Below, one piece after another: positions 1 through 7,845 of a stretch of DNA of 46,801 nucleotides. The translations under genes were made by a program, and so were the position numbers. Under the pieces are notes generated by a model that saw only the letters and a list, made by a program, of their open reading frames with translations, was not told where the DNA came from and ran no database searches. Source of the DNA: an uncultured Clostridia bacterium (GTDB lineage: Bacteria; Bacillota; Clostridia; Christensenellales; CAG-917); NCBI GenBank assembly GCA_944349635.1, contig CALVNH010000008.1, forward strand, positions 1 to 46,801, read 5' to 3'. Position 1 is the stretch's first letter. The number at the start of each line of letters is the position of its first letter.

Positions 1-189
1 TTCCGCCGCGACCAACACGGGCGACTGTTCCGCCGCGACCAACACGGGCGACTGTTCCGCCGCGACCAACACGGGCGACTGTTCCGCCGCGACCAACACG
101 GGCTACTGTTCCGCCGCGAGCAACACGGGCAACTGTTCCGCCGCGACCAACACGGGCGACTATTCCGCCGCGAGCAACACGGGCGACTG
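1..189 (+). repeat. Seven tandem 27-bp repeats encoding SAATNTGDC
   Basis: Seven head-to-tail 27-base units, the first three identical and the rest differing by one or a few bases. Each unit encodes nine residues (SAATNTGDC with variants GYC, SNTGNC, GDY). The array probably continues left of the window. The unit length is a multiple of three, so gain or loss of copies keeps the frame. Confidence 0.95.
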
Positions 190-382
190 TTCCATTGCTG
201 TCGCGTGGGGCGCAAAAAGCAAGGCCCGGGCGGCGCTTGGGTCGTATATCGTGGTCGCGGAGTATGACGAGGCCGGCGATTTCATCGGCGCAAAAATGGG
301 GAAAGTCGATGGCAAACGCCTTAAGGCGAATGTTTACTACACGCTTTGCAACGGCAAGTTTGTCAAGGCAGAGGAGGATTAA
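2..382 (+). CDS. Nonapeptide-repeat phage protein, DUF7666-like C-terminus (5' end cut by window)
   Basis: Frame 2 is open from the window edge to TAA at 380-382; no start is visible, so the gene is partial (126 residues seen). The first 63 residues are seven SAATNTGDC-type nonapeptides, likely to stack as a beta-solenoid like other short-period repeats. The remaining part begins SIAVAWGAKSKARAALG and ends in a small basic domain with a YYTL-NGKFVKAEED tail. I recall this arrangement from phage proteins annotated DUF7666. Function is unknown. It sits upstream of and is nearly fused to a small HTH gene. An ORF at 195-386 in another frame is a shadow of it. Confidence 0.8.
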   Translation, partial: SAATNTGDCSAATNTGDCSAATNTGDCSAATNTGYCSAASNTGNCSAATNTGDYSAASNTGDCSIAVAWGAKSKARAALGSYIVVAEYDEAGDFIGAKMGKVDGKRLKANVYYTLCNGKFVKAEED

Positions 383-580
383 ATGACCTTTAAGGAACTT
401 CGGAAGACAAAATTCAGAACCGCGCGAGAGTTTGCAGCCGCTCTCGGCGTGAACGCGCCACGCGTGCAGAAATGGGAGGAGGGGTACAACATACCCACTA
501 CTTACTTGCGCCCCGTGGCGAAACTGCTTGGGGTATCTGTTAACGCATTGCTTGACTGCATAGAGAGGGGGAGGAAGTGA
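383..580 (+). CDS. Small XRE/Cro-type helix-turn-helix protein
   Basis: A 65-residue protein made almost entirely of one Cro/C1-type HTH: a FRTAREFAAALGV helix pair, a recognition helix with RVQKWEEG, then a final helix ending VSVNALLDCIE. The ATG follows the previous stop directly, with GAGGAGG at 371-377 as ribosome binding site. The stop overlaps the next gene's GTG. It probably binds DNA as a dimer and controls early phage genes; its operator is not identifiable here. Confidence 0.8.
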   Translation: MTFKELRKTKFRTAREFAAALGVNAPRVQKWEEGYNIPTTYLRPVAKLLGVSVNALLDCIERGRK

Positions 581-777
581 CCACAATGACAAACGTCGCG
601 CTTATGGACTTGCCCGTCATTCGCATTAAAGATATTCAGTCTGCTTTTGGAATGTCATACGACGCGGCGGCGCGTTTTATACGCACCGTGAAGGCGTACA
701 GCGACGTGTTCGGCATTCGCGGATGTATCGCTCATCAGGACTACGTCAACTATGTAAATCGTGAGGCGAAAAAATGA
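577..777 (+). CDS. Small DNA-binding-like phage protein (excisionase/HTH type)
   Basis: 66 residues from a GTG that overlaps the preceding stop (GTGA); an in-frame ATG at 586 is an alternative start. The stretch VIRIKDIQSAFGMSYDAAARFIRTV has the spacing of a helix-turn-helix, and the basic C-terminus (YVNREAKK) fits DNA binding. Similar small proteins in Clostridia phages are labelled excisionase-like or HTH proteins, but nothing here shows an excision role. Translational coupling on both sides places it in the early operon. Confidence 0.6.
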   Translation: MTTMTNVALMDLPVIRIKDIQSAFGMSYDAAARFIRTVKAYSDVFGIRGCIAHQDYVNYVNREAKK

Positions 778-935
778 AAGTGATTCCATGCAGCAAAGAT
801 TGTCCCAACCGCACCGTCGGGTGTCATGCGATGTGCGCAAAATATCGCACATTTAAGGTGATTCAAAACAGACAAAACAAACGCCGAAGAGAGGCCGTGA
901 TGAATGATATATACGGAACGAGGGTTGGAAGATGA
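774..935 (+). CDS. 53-aa cysteine-rich phage protein
   Basis: Begins at an ATG overlapping the previous TGA (ATGA) and ends overlapping the next ATG. Residues 6-21 carry C-x3-C-x6-C-x3-C, with a histidine at 18, then a strongly basic helix (QNRQNKRRRE). Small proteins opening with CSKDCPNRT-type sequence are common in prophages of Clostridia. A zinc-binding, nucleic-acid-contacting role is an inference; no function is established. Confidence 0.7.
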   Translation: MKVIPCSKDCPNRTVGCHAMCAKYRTFKVIQNRQNKRRREAVMNDIYGTRVGR

Positions 936-1084
936 GTCGGCTAAATGTAGAAGAATGGGAGGAAATGACGCCCATTGAAAAAGACATCGTACTTTTTCTT
1001 GTTGCGACGGGAGCGGAGATACCCACAAGAAAAGAACTGTGCCGGTTAATACTTTTTGGAGGGAGATATGGACGAACAGTTTAG
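932..1084 (+). CDS. 50-aa hypothetical phage protein
   Basis: Starts at the ATG of an ATGA overlap at 932 and ends at TAG 1082-1084, running 17 bases into the next gene. The N-terminal part (LNVEEWEEMTPIEKDIVLFLVATGAEIPTRKEL) looks like a compact helical domain, possibly a small HTH. I do not recognise a family. It is kept because coupling, coding frame and composition all match the flanking genes. Confidence 0.55.
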   Translation: MSRLNVEEWEEMTPIEKDIVLFLVATGAEIPTRKELCRLILFGGRYGRTV

Positions 1085-1490
1085 ACGCATTGAAGCGCAG
1101 TATATGACGCCGCCCGAATATGAGGCACCCGAGGAAAAGCTCATCTGCGATTGGTGTGGGCGCGAGGTCGATTCTTTGGAGGGGATTCTTATGTCGGGTG
1201 CTGACGGGAATTATCACGGTGTCTGTCGTGAATGCCTCAAAGCGGCGGCAACCGTGGAAAACGCTCTTGCATATTCGGATAGCGTTTACGGCAAAGACGC
1301 GTATGAAGACACGTTTATCGCGGAGCTGTACTCGAAAGAAGCTCTTGTGTCCCTTGCGCGGAAAGACCTTACGGCGCGAATTGAGGCGGGCATAGGCATT
1401 GACATTGCCTGTTTAAAAAAGGCGGCAGAACGCTACTGTATGTTTGACGATAACGGATTTATCGACTTTATCAACGGGAGGAAATTGTAA
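1068..1490 (+). CDS. Zinc-ribbon-like hypothetical phage protein
   Basis: 140 residues. The ATG at 1068 is chosen over an upstream in-frame TTG (1056) because GGAGGGAG at 1058-1065 sits just before it. Residues near 29-32 (CDWC) and 56-59 (CREC) form two CxxC pairs about 24 residues apart, a likely zinc ribbon. The rest is helical with no recognised motif. The stop overlaps the next ATG (TAATG), so it is coupled to the recombination gene downstream. Function unknown. Confidence 0.75.
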   Translation: MDEQFRRIEAQYMTPPEYEAPEEKLICDWCGREVDSLEGILMSGADGNYHGVCRECLKAAATVENALAYSDSVYGKDAYEDTFIAELYSKEALVSLARKDLTARIEAGIGIDIACLKKAAERYCMFDDNGFIDFINGRKL

Positions 1491-2293
1491 TGGATTTCAG
1501 AACTTTGAGAGCGGACGAGATAGAGTGCCGCGTTGGAATGATTAAAACCAATGGTTTTTCTCTTTTGCTTTATAAAGACGCGCGGTGCGATATGCGCATA
1601 CTTGACGAGGCAGGCGTTAAGTGGACCCGCCGGCACTATGAGTGCAAAGGGAACCTTTTTTGTGAAGTCGGAATTTACGACGAAGAATTAAAACAGTTTA
1701 TATTCCGTTCTGACTGCGGAACGGAATCTAATACCGAGAAAGAAAAGGGAGAAGCCTCGGACAGTTTCAAGCGCGCCTGTTTTAACTGGGGTATAGGGCG
1801 TGAACTTTACACCTCGCCGTTTATTTGGATTAACGACAACGTCAAGCAAGTAAACGGGAAAAATATACCCGCGTTTAGGTCGATTAAGGTTGTGGACATT
1901 GACTACGCCGACGGCAGAATAACGAAGTTGCGAATAAGCGGCGACGGAAACACGATATTTGAATACGGCTACGGCGGACAACCACCGCGCAAGACGGTGC
2001 CCGCGAGAGATTCGTCTGCCGAGGGCTCTAAGTCGCGAGAGATGGCTCACGGCGCGTCAAACGTGAGTCACACGTCGTATCACGCATTACAGATGACGGG
2101 TGAAGAGGCGCACAGCTTAAAGGTGAAGAGTGGCAAGCGGCTTGATGAACTTACCGACGAGCAGTTGCAGCGGTTTGCCGAAGCAGACACAAGCGACCGA
2201 TACAAAGCGGCGGCGGAACTTTTGCTTAAAGAGCGAAATGAAGAAGACGCTTATTTTGAAACGCTTGTTTCGGAGGAGGATTTGCCGTTTTGA
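1490..2293 (+). CDS. Rad52/22-family single-strand annealing protein
   Basis: 267 residues. The N-terminal half matches the Rad52/22-type fold of phage recombination proteins: a RADEIECRVG start, SLLLYKDARCDMR, then the conserved GTESNTEKEKGEASDSFKRAC and FNWGIGRELYTSP segments. Such proteins form rings on single-stranded DNA and anneal complementary strands during phage recombination and replication. Residues after about 165 are low in structure and charged, probably a tail for partner binding. It starts at the last base of the upstream stop and ends overlapping a TTG-started gene, a typical recombination pair. Annealing activity is inferred from family. Confidence 0.82.
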   Translation: MDFRTLRADEIECRVGMIKTNGFSLLLYKDARCDMRILDEAGVKWTRRHYECKGNLFCEVGIYDEELKQFIFRSDCGTESNTEKEKGEASDSFKRACFNWGIGRELYTSPFIWINDNVKQVNGKNIPAFRSIKVVDIDYADGRITKLRISGDGNTIFEYGYGGQPPRKTVPARDSSAEGSKSREMAHGASNVSHTSYHALQMTGEEAHSLKVKSGKRLDELTDEQLQRFAEADTSDRYKAAAELLLKERNEEDAYFETLVSEEDLPF

Positions 2294-2841
2294 AATTCGC
2301 AGGAAAGTTTGAAAGGATAACATACACGGCGAAGGGCGACGCGGAGATTACGTTTTCCACCGCCCAACGCGTCGAAGCGGAAAAGGTAAAGACGATTGCC
2401 GATAGACTGCTTGACGTAAAGGTAGAGCCACATCACGAACGGAGAAGTCTTGACGCAAACGCCTACTTTTGGGTGCTTGCGCAGAAGTTGGCGGAAAAGT
2501 TGTCGTTACGCGGGCAAAAGCCCGTCAGTGCGGAGGAAGTTTATCGGAATTATATCCGTGACATCGGTGCATATCAGATATTGCCCGTCAAGGTGGACGC
2601 GGTTGAGCAGTTCACCAAAGCGTGGGAAAGTCACGGCAAAGGGTGGGTCGTGGTATTCATAGGCGAAAGCAAGTTAAAGGGATATGCCAACCTGCAAGTG
2701 TTCTATGGTTCATCGGTTTATAACAAGGAGCAAATGGGGCGACTTGTCGACGCGGTTGTGGCGGATTGCAAAGAGTTCGGCATCGAAACCAAAACGCCCG
2801 AAGAGATAGCAAATATGCTGTCGCTTATGGAGGAGGAGTAA
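2290..2841 (+). CDS. NinB-like phage recombination-associated protein
   Basis: 183 residues from a TTG at 2290 overlapping the upstream TGA; GGAGGAGGA at 2273-2281 supports this start. It carries RRSLDANAYFWVLAQKLAEKL and a C-terminal FYGSSVYNKEQMGRLVDAV segment. I associate these motifs with phage proteins placed beside annealases and labelled NinB/Orf-like. NinB helps load or replace recombination mediators on SSB-coated DNA. The length is somewhat above lambda NinB. The family call is tentative; its position next to the Rad52-type gene supports a recombination role. Confidence 0.5.
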   Translation: MKFAGKFERITYTAKGDAEITFSTAQRVEAEKVKTIADRLLDVKVEPHHERRSLDANAYFWVLAQKLAEKLSLRGQKPVSAEEVYRNYIRDIGAYQILPVKVDAVEQFTKAWESHGKGWVVVFIGESKLKGYANLQVFYGSSVYNKEQMGRLVDAVVADCKEFGIETKTPEEIANMLSLMEEE

Positions 2842-3197
2842 TGCGCAGAACGACGCTTTGTCAAACGTGCTTTTGCACTGTTTGTGCGTGGCACACGATG
2901 TTCAAACCCGTAGAAGGGTGGGAGGCGACTCCGACAGAGCTTGCCCAACCAGACGGAAAGATTATCAGCTCTTTTGATGTGATTAAGTGTCCGTTATATA
3001 AAGAGCGCGCCCAGGACGCTGGGTGGACGGAAGTTACAAAAACAGATTTTGTCAAGATGTTGAAACTCGACGCAAAATCGTTTTCGCAAAAATTTATGTC
3101 GGGCGATTTGTGGAGTTTTGCGTTAAAGAGAGGGTATCTTTTCAAAACATACGGCGACGAAGAGAACAATCTTGCATGGTTTATAAAAAGGCGGTGA
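2841..3197 (+). CDS. Cysteine-rich phage protein
   Basis: 118 residues from ATG 2841, which shares its A with the previous TAA; AGGAGGAG lies just upstream. The N-terminus CQTCFCTVC has five residues' spacing typical of metal-binding knuckles, with a further CPLY near residue 51. The C-terminal half (KTDFVKMLKLDAKSFSQKF) resembles a small HTH. Possibly a zinc-dependent DNA-binding protein. No family is assigned. Confidence 0.7.
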   Translation: MRRTTLCQTCFCTVCAWHTMFKPVEGWEATPTELAQPDGKIISSFDVIKCPLYKERAQDAGWTEVTKTDFVKMLKLDAKSFSQKFMSGDLWSFALKRGYLFKTYGDEENNLAWFIKRR

Positions 3198-3200
3198 ATT

Positions 3201-3770
3201 ATGGACTACAAACAAATTTATGCAAAGAAGAAGGCAAACGAGGCGCGCATTAAAAAGGTGTGTCCCACGGTGTCCGAGCGTTCGGGAATATATGTGTTGA
3301 CGCGTACCGACGAGGACGGGTTCAAATACGCATACGTTGGACAGGCGAAAAACTTGCTGTCGCGCCTTGCAGACCACCTTTCGGGGTATCAGCACATCGA
3401 CCTTTCAATCAAAAAACACGGACTTTATGGCAAGGATAACCCTATGGGGTGGATTATCAAATTTGTGGAGTTCCCCATTGAAGAACTGGACGAGTGGGAA
3501 CGGTATTTCGAAAAAATCTATGCAAGCGAAGGGTATCAGCTCCGTAACAAGACGTCAGGCGGTCAGGACAGCGGCAAGCGTAGGATTGCCGAAAACAAAC
3601 CGGCACGAGGGTACTATGACGGAATCGCGCAGGGAAGAAAGAACCTTGCAAAAGAACTGCGGCACCTTTTCGACTTGCACTTGACCGTCGATTTGAAAAA
3701 GGACACCAAACTCGCGCAAAGAGCGTTGTGCAAATTTTGGGACTTAATCGGGGAGGAGATAGAAGAATGA
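3201..3770 (+). CDS. GIY-YIG domain nuclease
   Basis: 189 residues. The GIY-YIG hallmarks are present: SGIYVL (residues 28-33), YVGQAKNLLSRLADH (45-59) with the usual second Tyr-Val-Gly and catalytic Arg, and an acidic helix (LDEWERYFEKIYAS) that can supply the metal-binding Glu. The protein is longer than a bare GIY-YIG domain; residues after about 115 are basic and probably bind DNA. Such enzymes nick or cut DNA. In a phage early region this could serve homing, recombination or packaging. There is no intron nearby, so it looks free-standing. Confidence 0.85.
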   Translation: MDYKQIYAKKKANEARIKKVCPTVSERSGIYVLTRTDEDGFKYAYVGQAKNLLSRLADHLSGYQHIDLSIKKHGLYGKDNPMGWIIKFVEFPIEELDEWERYFEKIYASEGYQLRNKTSGGQDSGKRRIAENKPARGYYDGIAQGRKNLAKELRHLFDLHLTVDLKKDTKLAQRALCKFWDLIGEEIEE

Positions 3771-4210
3771 TAAGCCAAAAAGATATGAATTATCTCAAAG
3801 AGTTGCGTTGGCGTTTGAACGACATAAACAACGATTATGAAAGGGCTGTTTATAAATACATCTGCTTCTCATTTCAGGAATGGAAATACGGCCGACGGCA
3901 AAGCAAAAACGTAACGAAAGAAGAGTTGCTTTCCCATCTTTGCCGAATAGGGCTTTCAAAAAGGCGTGCCGACGGAAAACTTCCCGATGACCGCAAAGTG
4001 CGCGAGGCAGCTCGTGAGCTTCTCAAACAGGGATTGCCCGTTATGGCAACAGCGCAAAACAAGGGATATTTCATCGCGGAAACTGTGTCGGAAATAGACC
4101 GTCCGCAGAAACAAAACAAGGCACGCGCAACGGCGATTTTGGCGGTTGACAAGGGCTACGACAAGGTGCGCACGTTGCTTTCGGGGCAAGGGAGGATATT
4201 CGGAGCATGA
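3767..4210 (+). CDS. Hypothetical phage protein, HTH-like
   Basis: 147 residues. The ATG at 3767 overlaps the upstream TGA and follows GGGAGGAGAT, so the longer in-frame opening from 3728 is rejected. The middle (VTKEELLSHLCRIGLSKRRADGKLPDDRKVREAARELLKQGLPVMATAQNKGYFIAE) reads like a winged-helix segment with a wing at the PVMATAQNKGYF hairpin. Position before the DUF6291 gene suggests a replication or regulatory accessory role. No firm family. Confidence 0.65.
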   Translation: MISQKDMNYLKELRWRLNDINNDYERAVYKYICFSFQEWKYGRRQSKNVTKEELLSHLCRIGLSKRRADGKLPDDRKVREAARELLKQGLPVMATAQNKGYFIAETVSEIDRPQKQNKARATAILAVDKGYDKVRTLLSGQGRIFGA

Positions 4211-4944
4211 GCGAGGGTAAGAGAAAATCAATGAAATGCGACAGCTTCATTTTCTACGCGTCGTTTTTCGAGGCTATAAAAGAGCTCCCCGACGAGAATC
4301 AGCTCGCGCTTTACAACGCGATTTTTGAGTACGGGCTCAACGGGGTTGAGCCTAATCTCACGGGGATAAACAAGACCGTGTTTACGCTTATTGCGCCGCA
4401 ACTCAAAGCCAACCGTGTGCGCTATGAAAACGGCTGTCTTGGCGGTGAATACGGGGCGCGTGGTGGTGCGCCAAAAGGCAATCAAAATGCGAGAAAACAA
4501 CCCCAAAACAACCCCACCCCGAAACAAACGGAAGAAAAAAACAACCGTGAAACAACCCCTAATCAACCCCAAAACAACCCGAAAACAACCCCTAATGAAA
4601 ATGAAAATGAAAATAATAGTTTGTTAAAAATAAATGAAATAAAAAATAAATTCAGGCGCGCGGGCGCGTATACGGGAGTGTTTGACGATGTGATAGATGA
4701 GGTTTTGACTTTTTTGGTTGAAGCCACGGAGTTGCCTCGTCCGCTCAAATTCAGCGGCGTTACATATACTGCCGAAGATTTTCGGCGAATTGCCGACACG
4801 ATGACCGTCGAGGATTTGTGCCGAATAGTCAACACGCTTTTGTTGCATAAGGACGATATAGTCGACGCTCGGTATTACGTTTTAGGTGTGATTGCGAATA
4901 TCGCGGGAGGGAAAAACAATGGCACATCAAATCAGCATCTTTGA
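4207..4944 (+). CDS. DUF6291-type phage replication-region protein
   Basis: 245 residues, overlapping the upstream stop by four bases. The N-terminus (SFIFYASFFEAIKELPDENQLALYNAIFEYGLNG) and the following GG-x-APKGNQNARKQ segment match proteins annotated DUF6291. These usually sit where a DnaD-like replication protein is found in related phages. Residues about 95-145 form a low-complexity Asn/Pro/Lys/Thr linker. The C-terminal domain (150-235, FDDVIDEVLTFL ... DARYYVLGVIANIAGG) resembles a small DnaD-type helical domain. The gene runs 26 bases into the methyltransferase gene. A role in replication initiation is inferred from position. Confidence 0.7.
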   Translation: MSEGKRKSMKCDSFIFYASFFEAIKELPDENQLALYNAIFEYGLNGVEPNLTGINKTVFTLIAPQLKANRVRYENGCLGGEYGARGGAPKGNQNARKQPQNNPTPKQTEEKNNRETTPNQPQNNPKTTPNENENENNSLLKINEIKNKFRRAGAYTGVFDDVIDEVLTFLVEATELPRPLKFSGVTYTAEDFRRIADTMTVEDLCRIVNTLLLHKDDIVDARYYVLGVIANIAGGKNNGTSNQHL

Positions 4945-6826
4945 AGAAATCATAGTGGACAATTTTGCGGGTGGCGGTGGCGCTTCGACCGGTATTGAGC
5001 TTGCCCTCGGGCGCCCGGTGGATATAGCTATCAATCACGACCCTGCGGCGATAGCAATGCACCGCGCAAACCACCCTTTTACGGAGCATTATTGCGAAAG
5101 CGTATGGGACGTTGACCCGGTAGAGGTTTGTCGCGGGCGCAAGGTTGCCTTAATGTGGCTGTCGCCCGATTGCAAGCATTTTTCCAAAGCAAAAGGTGGA
5201 AAGCCTGTCGAGAAGCATATAAGAGGGCTTGCGTGGATAGCGGTTCGGTGGGCGGCAACCGTGAAGCCTCGTGTAATCATTCTTGAAAATGTCGAGGAGT
5301 TCAAAACTTGGGGACGGATAGACCGCGTTACCGGGAAACCCGACGTCATTCACAAAGGCGAAACATTCCGTAGCTTTGTCAACGCACTTAAACATCACGG
5401 TTATGCTGTCGAATGGAGAGAACTTCGTGCGTGCGATTACGGTGCGCCGACGAGCCGTAAAAGGCTAGTTTTGATAGCTCGGTGCGACGGCAAGCCGATT
5501 GTCTTTCCGAAACCTACACACGGCAAGGGCAGAGGATTAAAGCCGTACAGAACGGCGGCGGAAATAATAGATTGGACGTTACCGTGTCCGTCAATCTTTA
5601 CGCGACAAAAGCCGCTTGTCGAAGCGACACTTCGTCGTATTGCCCGTGGACTTGACAAGTTTGTCATTAACGCGGAAAAGCCGTTTATCGTCCCGATAGG
5701 TTACGGCGAAAGAGAGGGACAAAAACCGCGCGTTCAGGATATAGACGAGCCGGTGAGCACGGTGGTGTCGACAGTCAAACAAAATGTGGTGGAGCCTTAT
5801 CTCACAAAATTCAACGATGTGAGCAAAGGACAGGCGATAGACACGCCGCTTGATACGATAGTGGCGGGCGCAACAAGGTTTGCAAAGGTTGACTCGGTAT
5901 TGACTCCGTTCGTCGAACAGGCAAATTTCGACAACACCCCGATTTCTGCAGCTGAACCTCTTTCGACGGCAACGGGCGTAAATAAACATAGACTTGTTAC
6001 CCCGAAATTGTCCCCGTTCATTGAACAGGCTTTTGGCGGAACTTACGAGGGGAATGGCGCGAACGCAGACAGCCCGTTGCCTACAGTCACGGCTACCGAC
6101 CACAACAGATTGGTTGCAGCTTCGCTTATACAGTATCACAGCGAAACGAATTACAAAGAAACAAGAGCGTACTCACTGGAAGAACCGATAAAGGTTGTCG
6201 ATGCTTCAAATCGATATGGTTTATCCGCGGCATACATATCAAAGTATTACGGCGGCACTTATGACGGTGCCGGGAGCGGAGCAGATGAACCGCTACATAC
6301 CGTCACCGTGGAAGAACGGCACGCCGTGGCAGGTGCATTTTTATCCCACTTTTACAAGGGGAACGGAAGCGCACAGGGGAGCGCGGCTTACGAGCCCGTC
6401 CCGACCGTAATGGGCAATAATAAAGCCTCAGTCGTAACGGCAAAACTTACCCCCGCCGACCTTAAATGCAACGAGTTTGGGTATTGGGCAGAGATACGGG
6501 CGATATTGAACAGATATGTCGGGTATACGTTGGCAGACGACGAAATACTGCTCATCGACATAAACGACAATTTCTATTTCCTCTCGGACATTGGAATGAG
6601 AATGCTCACGCCGCGTGAACTGTATCTTGCGCAAGGGTTCCCGAGTGACTATCAGATAGAGTTTGATTACAACGGAAAGCCGTACAGCAAAAAAGAGCAG
6701 GTTGCTCGTTGCGGAAACGCAGTATGTCCTCCGCTTGCGGAAGCGGTGGTGAGGGCGAACTTGCCCGAATATGCAGGCGGCAAAGTCAAGACAATGGAAG
6801 AACTTGTTGCCGAAATGGTGGCATAG
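4919..6826 (+). CDS. Phage DNA (cytosine-5) methyltransferase with repeat-built target region
   Basis: 635 residues; the ATG at 4919 follows GGGAGGG. Motif I is DNFAGGGGASTG (14-25). The catalytic loop is SPDCKHFSKAKGG with Cys85. ENVEEF (123-128) supplies the catalytic Glu, and SRKRLVLIA (179-187) fits motif VIII. The C-terminus holds LTPRELYLAQGFPSDY and ARCGNAVCPPLAEAV (motifs IX-X). The loop is SPDC, not the usual PPC, as in a phage-associated branch. The protein is far longer than a typical 330-450 residue enzyme because residues 255-506 are seven degenerate repeats. It methylates cytosines in phage or host DNA, probably to evade restriction; specificity is unknown. Confidence 0.9.
   Translation: MAHQISIFEEIIVDNFAGGGGASTGIELALGRPVDIAINHDPAAIAMHRANHPFTEHYCESVWDVDPVEVCRGRKVALMWLSPDCKHFSKAKGGKPVEKHIRGLAWIAVRWAATVKPRVIILENVEEFKTWGRIDRVTGKPDVIHKGETFRSFVNALKHHGYAVEWRELRACDYGAPTSRKRLVLIARCDGKPIVFPKPTHGKGRGLKPYRTAAEIIDWTLPCPSIFTRQKPLVEATLRRIARGLDKFVINAEKPFIVPIGYGEREGQKPRVQDIDEPVSTVVSTVKQNVVEPYLTKFNDVSKGQAIDTPLDTIVAGATRFAKVDSVLTPFVEQANFDNTPISAAEPLSTATGVNKHRLVTPKLSPFIEQAFGGTYEGNGANADSPLPTVTATDHNRLVAASLIQYHSETNYKETRAYSLEEPIKVVDASNRYGLSAAYISKYYGGTYDGAGSGADEPLHTVTVEERHAVAGAFLSHFYKGNGSAQGSAAYEPVPTVMGNNKASVVTAKLTPADLKCNEFGYWAEIRAILNRYVGYTLADDEILLIDINDNFYFLSDIGMRMLTPRELYLAQGFPSDYQIEFDYNGKPYSKKEQVARCGNAVCPPLAEAVVRANLPEYAGGKVKTMEELVAEMVA
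5681..6436 (+). repeat. Seven degenerate ~36-residue repeats inside the methyltransferase
   Basis: Each unit has a hydrophobic strand, often a Y/F-x-GGTY-x-G segment, an acidic residue followed by P, then a -P-(L/V)-x-T-(V/A)-T- strand and a basic N-(R/K)-(H)-x-(V) end. Examples are DSPLPTVTATDHNRLV, DEPLHTVTVEERHAV and YEPVPTVMGNNKASVV. The repeats are diverged at DNA level, so they are old. They lie where a target-recognition domain would be expected. Confidence 0.75.
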
Positions 6827-6838
6827 AGGGTGGGCACT

Positions 6839-6985
6839 ATGAGCAAATCCACGGCAAACGCGCTTTTACAGCACCTTGTCGCCGAGCTTACGAAGCTGTG
6901 GCGTGGGGAGGCAAGCGAGATACAAACGGCAGAGCAGGCGTATGAGATATGCGCGGAGATAGTAAAGGAGGCAGAGGAGCAATGA
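6839..6985 (+). CDS. 48-aa hypothetical phage protein
   Basis: ATG at 6839 follows GAGGGTGGG. The product is a small, largely helical and mildly acidic protein (NALLQHLVAELTKLW ... EQAYEICAEIVKEAEEQ). Its TGA overlaps the next ATG. Heptad-like hydrophobic spacing suggests a dimer or partner-binding helix. No family is recognised. Confidence 0.6.
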   Translation: MSKSTANALLQHLVAELTKLWRGEASEIQTAEQAYEICAEIVKEAEEQ

Positions 6986-7368
6986 AAACACGCGAAGAAC
7001 TGATTGAGGAAATGGCAAAGGCAATTAACACAACGGGCGTAGCGTTGGACGGAACAGATTACGCTTTCGGTGTTTATGCCGATGACGACCATTTTCACAG
7101 AACGGCAAGTGCTCTTTACGACGCAGGCTACCGCAAGCAGAGCGACATTGTGAGGGAGTTTGTGGAGCGGTTGTTCGCGAAAATTCGTCCGATGTATTTT
7201 AGTCTCATCGGAAGAAACGTAGGCAAAATAATCGACGAACTTGCCAAAGAGTACGGCGTGGAGTGCCACTATCTCGTGCAGTTAATCGAATATATGAGTG
7301 GACAGGGTGCGGACACCATAAGCAACCCTAAAACGGGTGAAAAGTGGACTTTCGGGAAGGAGGACTGA
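6982..7368 (+). CDS. Hypothetical phage protein
   Basis: 128 residues from the ATG at 6982 in an ATGA overlap, preceded by GGAGGCAGAGGAG. It has a DFUxxx-like small N-terminal segment with YAFGVYADDDHFHRTASALYDAGYRKQSDIV, a pattern common in phage early-region proteins of Clostridia. The C-terminal part (about 60-128) is mixed helix. No catalytic motif is visible. Function unknown. Confidence 0.65.
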   Translation: MKTREELIEEMAKAINTTGVALDGTDYAFGVYADDDHFHRTASALYDAGYRKQSDIVREFVERLFAKIRPMYFSLIGRNVGKIIDELAKEYGVECHYLVQLIEYMSGQGADTISNPKTGEKWTFGKED

Positions 7369-7371
7369 ACT

Positions 7372-7845
7372 ATGGACGATAGAGAGAAGATAATAAGCAT
7401 AATCCGACCGATTATTAAGGAACAATATCTTATGCGTTGCAAAGAACCCGACGGTTGTGATAATTGTTGGATTTCTTGCTCCGTAAACGAGAGGGCAAAA
7501 GCACTTGCCGATGCGCTCGTCGCCGCGAACATAGGCGATGTGACGGAGTACAAGAAAACAATCCGCGACCTTAACACCGATGTTGTAGCGTATCGAGCGT
7601 TAAGCAAAGCGGATACCCTCGAACAAATAATCGAGGGACAAAAAAGTTTAATCGACGAATACAAGCACCGCGCCGAGGTTGCGGATAGGGCATTAATGTA
7701 CGCCGTCAGCGAATACCGTTGCGATGAGTGTCCGTGTGCTGAATGCAACGCCGAAATACGAGGTTCGCAAGAGTGTATAGAACTCATTTGTGCGGAGCAC
7801 ATACAACAAGCCGAACGCGAAATCGCGGAGGAGAAAGGGGAATGA
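7372..7845 (+). CDS. Cysteine-rich coiled-coil phage protein
   Basis: 157 residues with AAGGAGG upstream. An N-terminal cluster (CKEPDGCDNCWISC, about residues 23-36) and a second cluster (CDECPCAECNAEIRGSQEC, about 116-134) flank a helical middle. Two separate CxxC-rich knuckles suggest zinc binding. The stop overlaps the next ATG. The family is not recognised and no activity is claimed. Confidence 0.65.
   Translation: MDDREKIISIIRPIIKEQYLMRCKEPDGCDNCWISCSVNERAKALADALVAANIGDVTEYKKTIRDLNTDVVAYRALSKADTLEQIIEGQKSLIDEYKHRAEVADRALMYAVSEYRCDECPCAECNAEIRGSQECIELICAEHIQQAEREIAEEKGE

Noticed and set aside
1-189. CRISPR-like array at the window start
   Set aside because: The units are directly adjacent with no spacers and translate in one open frame as nonapeptides, so this is a coding tandem repeat.
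195-386. 63-codon frame starting at 195
   Set aside because: It lies in another frame of the repeat-protein gene that is open from the window edge to 382 and has no ribosome binding site.
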